From Patiria miniata (lineage: Eukaryota; Echinodermata; Asteroidea; Valvatida; Asterinidae): a DNA stretch of 64,000 nt. The position numbers and the translations under genes were made by a program. The stretch is from NCBI RefSeq assembly GCF_015706575.1, contig NW_024037074.1:4340001-4404000 (forward strand), written 5' to 3'. A model generated the notes under the pieces. The model was not told the origin of the DNA, did not search any database, and worked only from the letters and a program-made list of their open reading frames with translations. This document shows positions 60,264 to 64,000 of this stretch, piece after piece (within the stretch, counting starts at the first letter, position 1; each line of letters starts with the position of its first letter).

Positions 60264-63200
60264 GTAAGCCTCGTTTATCAATTACGGGTCGATTTTTGTT
60301 TTGGTTTACGATAGCTGCTCCCTTTCCTCCCCACCCCCCCCCCCCCCCCCCCCCCCCACCCCCAGTTTCTTGTGCGTCATTACAGACGGCACAAAAAAAT
60401 TATATTCCTAATTATTGTGCCCCATCACCCTGAAAACTTTGGAAGTGGGGTTTGGCATGTCTAATATTATACTAAATCACAGAGAAGTAAGTTATTTAGC
60501 ATTATCCTTTTATAATCGTTAGACGTTGGACAACCTCCATTCGACCAGTAGCCAAGAGTAAATTTACAGATGGAGCGGACATATGGGAACCTCATTTTCT
60601 GGAGGTTCTGACAATGAAATGGTCATTTTTGCCTTCCACGTCACCTCGCCCCTTACCACTTTGCCCCATTACTACTTAGCCCCATTGTAAATTAGTCTGC
60701 GTATCACCCGTTATCCACGGAGCCAAGTCCTGTATAACGTCTGATATGTCCAGACATGCAGATATATGCAAGCCGCGCGCCAGCCAATCGGAGTCGACTT
60801 TACTAAATCGTGACGTCATTTCATTCCTAAATCAGGACTAAATGGTTTGATTGGTCAATTCGACTGCAGTGTTTTGTAATACAACAACAGCCGGGCGCGA
60901 TATCGCCTAACATGATACAGAGTGCGTGAGACATTTTTTTAATCCATTGTCTATGTGACGCGCAACGGGTGAATGACCGAAGACTCGATATAGAAAGCGC
61001 CCGCTGATTGGTCAAAATGTAGGAGGTCAACAGGCGGGGTCTTGCCTAATTAATCAGCAAATCTGCTCACGCATAATAAACCATGGCGTAGGCTAATTAC
61101 ATGGACTTATTGTACATTGGAACAGCATACATTAACGGACATAATTCCTGCAACGTAAGAGCGTCCTCCATAGACTAAAAAAATCTCAAAACTACAAGTT
61201 TACAGATGGAAAATGGCGTCACAGGTTTCCTGAACACCCGGAACAAGTGTGTCTGTTGTGATCTTCATGGTCGATTTAAAGGTGGTGTTAAATGCATGAC
61301 TTTTTTGTAGGCTGTAATATACAAATACTGACGTAAAGATTTTTCAAAAGGAGAAACATGCATTGACAATCCAAACAAATCCGTATTTTCAGATGGAATG
61401 ACCCCAGCTACAGCGTTCTATATATTGAGCGTTTATTAATCCTATAACTGTCAAGGGCGGTCCAAGTAAACGCGGACACTTTTGGTTCGAACTAGATGCC
61501 AGAAGGACAGTGACACAATCGAACCTCGAGGTCCGATCGTTAATGTCCTTCATTGAACTAGGTTCATCATTATTTACACCAGAGAGTTGGTAAGGGTCGT
61601 CCATGCACACCTAATTCCACCTAAAGCCCTATAGACATTTATTAGACAATATGCAAGGTAACCACCTTGGATGGCGCAATGCTTTCTTCTGACATGCCAT
61701 ATGGAATTTTGACTGAAAATTGAAATCCGGCCTATGTAAATTCCCTTACAATGGACTCTATAATGGACCAGTGGTGCAAATCCGTGTCGGCGTGAGTTTG
61801 TCTTACATACGCAGTGTGGACTTCCGAACAAAAGACGTCCACATAATGTAGGTAGCACCGACGTTGTGTGGACTTACCCCACGTCCACACAGTGTTTCCC
61901 CATTTCTGGAAAACAGGTTTAGAGGCATTTTTGGGTTAGGTTTATCTGTAGCAGAATGAAGAGAAACACTAAAGGGAATCATAGGGTTGAAAGAGTTTTC
62001 ACAGTTTGAGAAAAATGAGTTTTTTCACTGGTTTTTCTTAACTACACGAAAGCAATGGAAAGTCCACACTAGTCATGTGAAACAAGTATGGGTGTGTGTG
62101 TGTGTGGGGGGGGGGGTGTGTGGGGGGGGGGTGATGGGGGGATGACCAAAAATCCTAAAATTACCCGACCGTGGGAAATCGACAAGTGTGTGGGGGATGG
62201 GTGGGGGTGGGGGCACAACACATGACACTAGGGGCGCTGTTCATGATTGGCCCTCCCCACCCCCACCCCAGGATTGACGCCCTTACCTGTCACTGTCCTA
62301 AGGTTATGTTCACTAAGGCTTGTTGCTACATTATACACTTGTTTAAGTATACACCGAGTGTTAATATATATTATGAACTGTGAAATGGAAATAAATGTGA
62401 TTGAATTGAATTAAATGTGACCCATTATTCCCCTCATTGTTAACAGGTATGGCAGTCAACCACAATGGCAACGAAATTAAGGAAGAATTCGCCATGGAGA
62501 AACAAGTTGACCACAAGAAACCCAGCAAGGTGTATCTGGTACTTCTGATCATACTGGCTTTGGTAGCTATCGCTGTGATCATACCTCTAGGTCAGTACTA
62601 TACTGTATGAATTATCCTTTAGGCCTATAACCATTTGTTCTACTTAAAAAGCATAACTTTGTTAACCGAACAGAGTTTAAAAACTAGTGCAGAGATTTTT
62701 TTTCAAAATGTATCAATACCTCTTCATTAACACCCCCCCCCCCAAAAAAAAGGGTTGAAGGCTTTTCGTTTCACTTGCCTCCGTGGTATTCTTACGACAG
62801 TTGTGATCGCTTTGGAGAAAAATGAGCTGGCGAAGGAGGTGGAGGAATTGAAGTCGGCCGAACAATCCAAATCCAAGACATGCACCTCGAAACAGTGCAT
62901 CAAGTCAGGTAAAGTTTCCACGCGATACGTTTTGATCTTTTGTCTTTAGGTAAAGTCGAATCCGGACACGTGGTCCCTGTACACCCACGGAGGCCCCCCT
63001 TAATGGCGTAAGTATTGGGCTAGCTGGTATAGAGCATGAACTTCCATGACAGTTATCCTGAATAGTTTACCTAAGTTTTCTGTTGCACCTCAGCATGTTA
63101 ACAAATCTCTTATGCGAATTTGTGAGGTTCTGAAAAGGAAAGAAAAGCAGGGGACGACGGGCAGAGCATACGGTCCAAAACGTAGAAATTTACCGGTTCT

Positions 63201-64000
63201 TTTAAGAAGCTCGACCTCATACTCACAAAAGAGATGTTTTGCATGCACTGCAAAAACTGGAGTGTTAAATTTACACCATTGGTATCTATATAGGACCATC
63301 TGGTGTTAAATTTTACTGATGTTGTCCTATATAGATACCGAATGGTGTTAAATTAACACTACAGATTTTGCAGTGTGGTGCAAACGTCAACCTAATGTAT
63401 TATTGCTATCGTCACCTTGCAAACCTTCAAATCTTATCAGTTATCCAGAACACAGACACACCTCCTTCTCCATTGAAGGAGGGCTCCGTGATAGAAGTGA
63501 CAGCGTGCCCTGATTGGTCGAGACATTTTGTTTCTGTAACATATCGCTAGGTTCATTAAGTTGTCTTGACATGCATTTTCATAGGCAAAATGGTTTGGGC
63601 ATGAGGGTGCATGAAGGTCTATAGACTTTATCAAAAGAAAAGCAGTTTTCCTGCACCCATCATTAACAATTGGTTTATTCGTTTTCATGATGTGATCGAA
63701 AGAGATCAGCAATTGCTCCTGTATTTATTGGTTCCAGGTAACAATTTACAGCGAGCAAATGAAATCAGCCCAAGTGGGTGGGTACCAATAGCGCTGCTTC
63801 ATCATTAGCCGAACTAATTTGTGCCTATCAGGCAAGAGTCTGTTGAATGGACCGATCCAGTAAGCACCGCCCCATGGTGTTCCGACCAATCACAGCCTAG
63901 TCCGACATGCGTGCACGCGCGTATGATGCGCGCAGCAGGAAAATGCAGTGTGGCAATGGAGAGGAGCACGTGTTAATTTGCCCAGTGCGCAGCGGGCGGG
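60230..64000 (+). CDS. Second neprilysin-like gene, first three exons, runs off right edge
   Basis: Exons 60230-60263, 62447-62590 and 62801-62908 read MDNKGKDVDSS, then a tail plus membrane segment, then a stem. Each exon ends in phase 1, the same as gene 1. The membrane exon shares KKPSKVY followed by a hydrophobic run (LVLLIILALVAIAVIIPL). The stem exon shares NELAKEV.ELKSA and CTS.QCIKS. The catalytic domain must lie to the right. Adjacent, same-strand and similarly split, it is a tandem duplicate of gene 1. No exon matching gene 1 exon 4 was found before the window ends, so intron 3 is over 1 kb. Confidence 0.88.
60333..60365. repeat. Poly-C tract in intron 1 of neprilysin gene 2
   Basis: A run of C with single A interruptions, about 30 bases. 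Length is likely to vary and to be error-prone in assembly. Confidence 0.9.
60770..61090. repeat. Dispersed repeat shared with 51540-51830, copy 2
   Basis: GCGCGCCAGCCAATCGGAGT, TGATTGGTCAATTCGACT, TTTTGTAATACAACAAC, GAAGACTCGATATAGAAAGC and GCAAATCTGCTCACGCATA. In intron 1 of neprilysin gene 2; contains several CCAAT/ATTGG strings. Confidence 0.7.
62088..62220. repeat. GT/G-rich low-complexity tract
   Basis: GTGTGTGTGTGTGGGGGGGG followed by more G runs up to about 62212. Several G-tracts close together could form a G-quadruplex on this strand. Intron 1 of neprilysin gene 2, about 230 bp before exon 2. Confidence 0.85.
62447..62590 (+). CDS. Neprilysin gene 2, exon 2 (membrane anchor)
   Basis: 144 nt, acceptor TTGTTAACAG, donor GTCAGT. 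Encodes a tail with KEEFAMEKQVDHKKPSKVY, then an 18-residue hydrophobic run ending PL. Twelve nucleotides shorter than its gene 1 counterpart, keeping phase. Confidence 0.9.
62801..62908 (+). CDS. Neprilysin gene 2, exon 3 (stem)
   Basis: 108 nt, acceptor TTACGACAG, donor GTAAAG. Encodes VVIALEKNELAKEVEELKSA then EQSKSKTCTSKQCIKS. Two codons longer than the gene 1 exon. Confidence 0.9.
63246..63375. mobile_element. CACTGCAAAAACT-type MITE, copy 3, 130 bp
   Basis: CACTGCAAAAACTGGAGTGT and its imperfect complement ACACTACAGATTTTGCAGTG close a hairpin with TATCTATATAGGA / TCCTATATAGATA inside. In intron 3 of neprilysin gene 2. Confidence 0.75.

Overview
The window is animal nuclear DNA: coding sequence is broken into short exons (52-351 bp) with GT-AG introns, non-coding DNA is AT-rich and packed with short inverted-repeat transposons, and there are no operons or ribosome-binding sites. 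The heavy recurrence of the octamer TAGGCCTA and of ACATGTAC strings, the tRNA-derived SINEs and the gene content suggest a marine deuterostome, most likely an echinoderm. That placement is inference; no species marker is present.

Three genes can be read. (1) On the minus strand from 6306 to the left edge lie the first seven coding exons of GIGYF, the partner of the cap-binding repressor 4EHP; its GYF domain lies beyond the edge. (2) On the plus strand, 31593-56129, lies a complete M13 zinc metallopeptidase of neprilysin type: 22 coding exons, 2334 nt including the stop, 777 residues, with a cytoplasmic tail, one membrane segment, HEITH, GENIAD and a C-terminal CNVW. (3) From 60230 to the right edge lie the first three exons of a tandem neprilysin paralogue with the same intron phases and clearly similar tail, membrane and stem exons. 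GIGYF and the first neprilysin gene are arranged head to head with about 25 kb between their start codons.

Layout: 1-6.4 kb GIGYF exons; 6.4-14.5 kb probable GIGYF upstream intron and promoter region, rich in MITEs; 14.5-31.5 kb without a recognised gene, but with two phase-compatible candidate alternative first exons of the neprilysin gene (24742 and 26297); 31.6-56.1 kb neprilysin gene 1; 56.1-60 kb 3' region and spacer; 60-64 kb start of neprilysin gene 2.

The most unusual structure is in intron 10 of gene 1. Six degraded copies of the start of exon 11, most still carrying the splice-acceptor AG, stand in a row of about 96-bp units just before the real exon. Other notable items are a MITE whose hairpin loop carries a tRNA-Ser-like sequence, a MITE family whose internal palindrome varies with compensating changes, a perfect 53-bp inverted repeat with hammerhead-ribozyme-like strings, TTAA-flanked elements resembling piggyBac MITEs, and an inverted repeat pair flanking the catalytic exons 15-20. 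No retrovirus-like or Polinton-like coding region was recognised.
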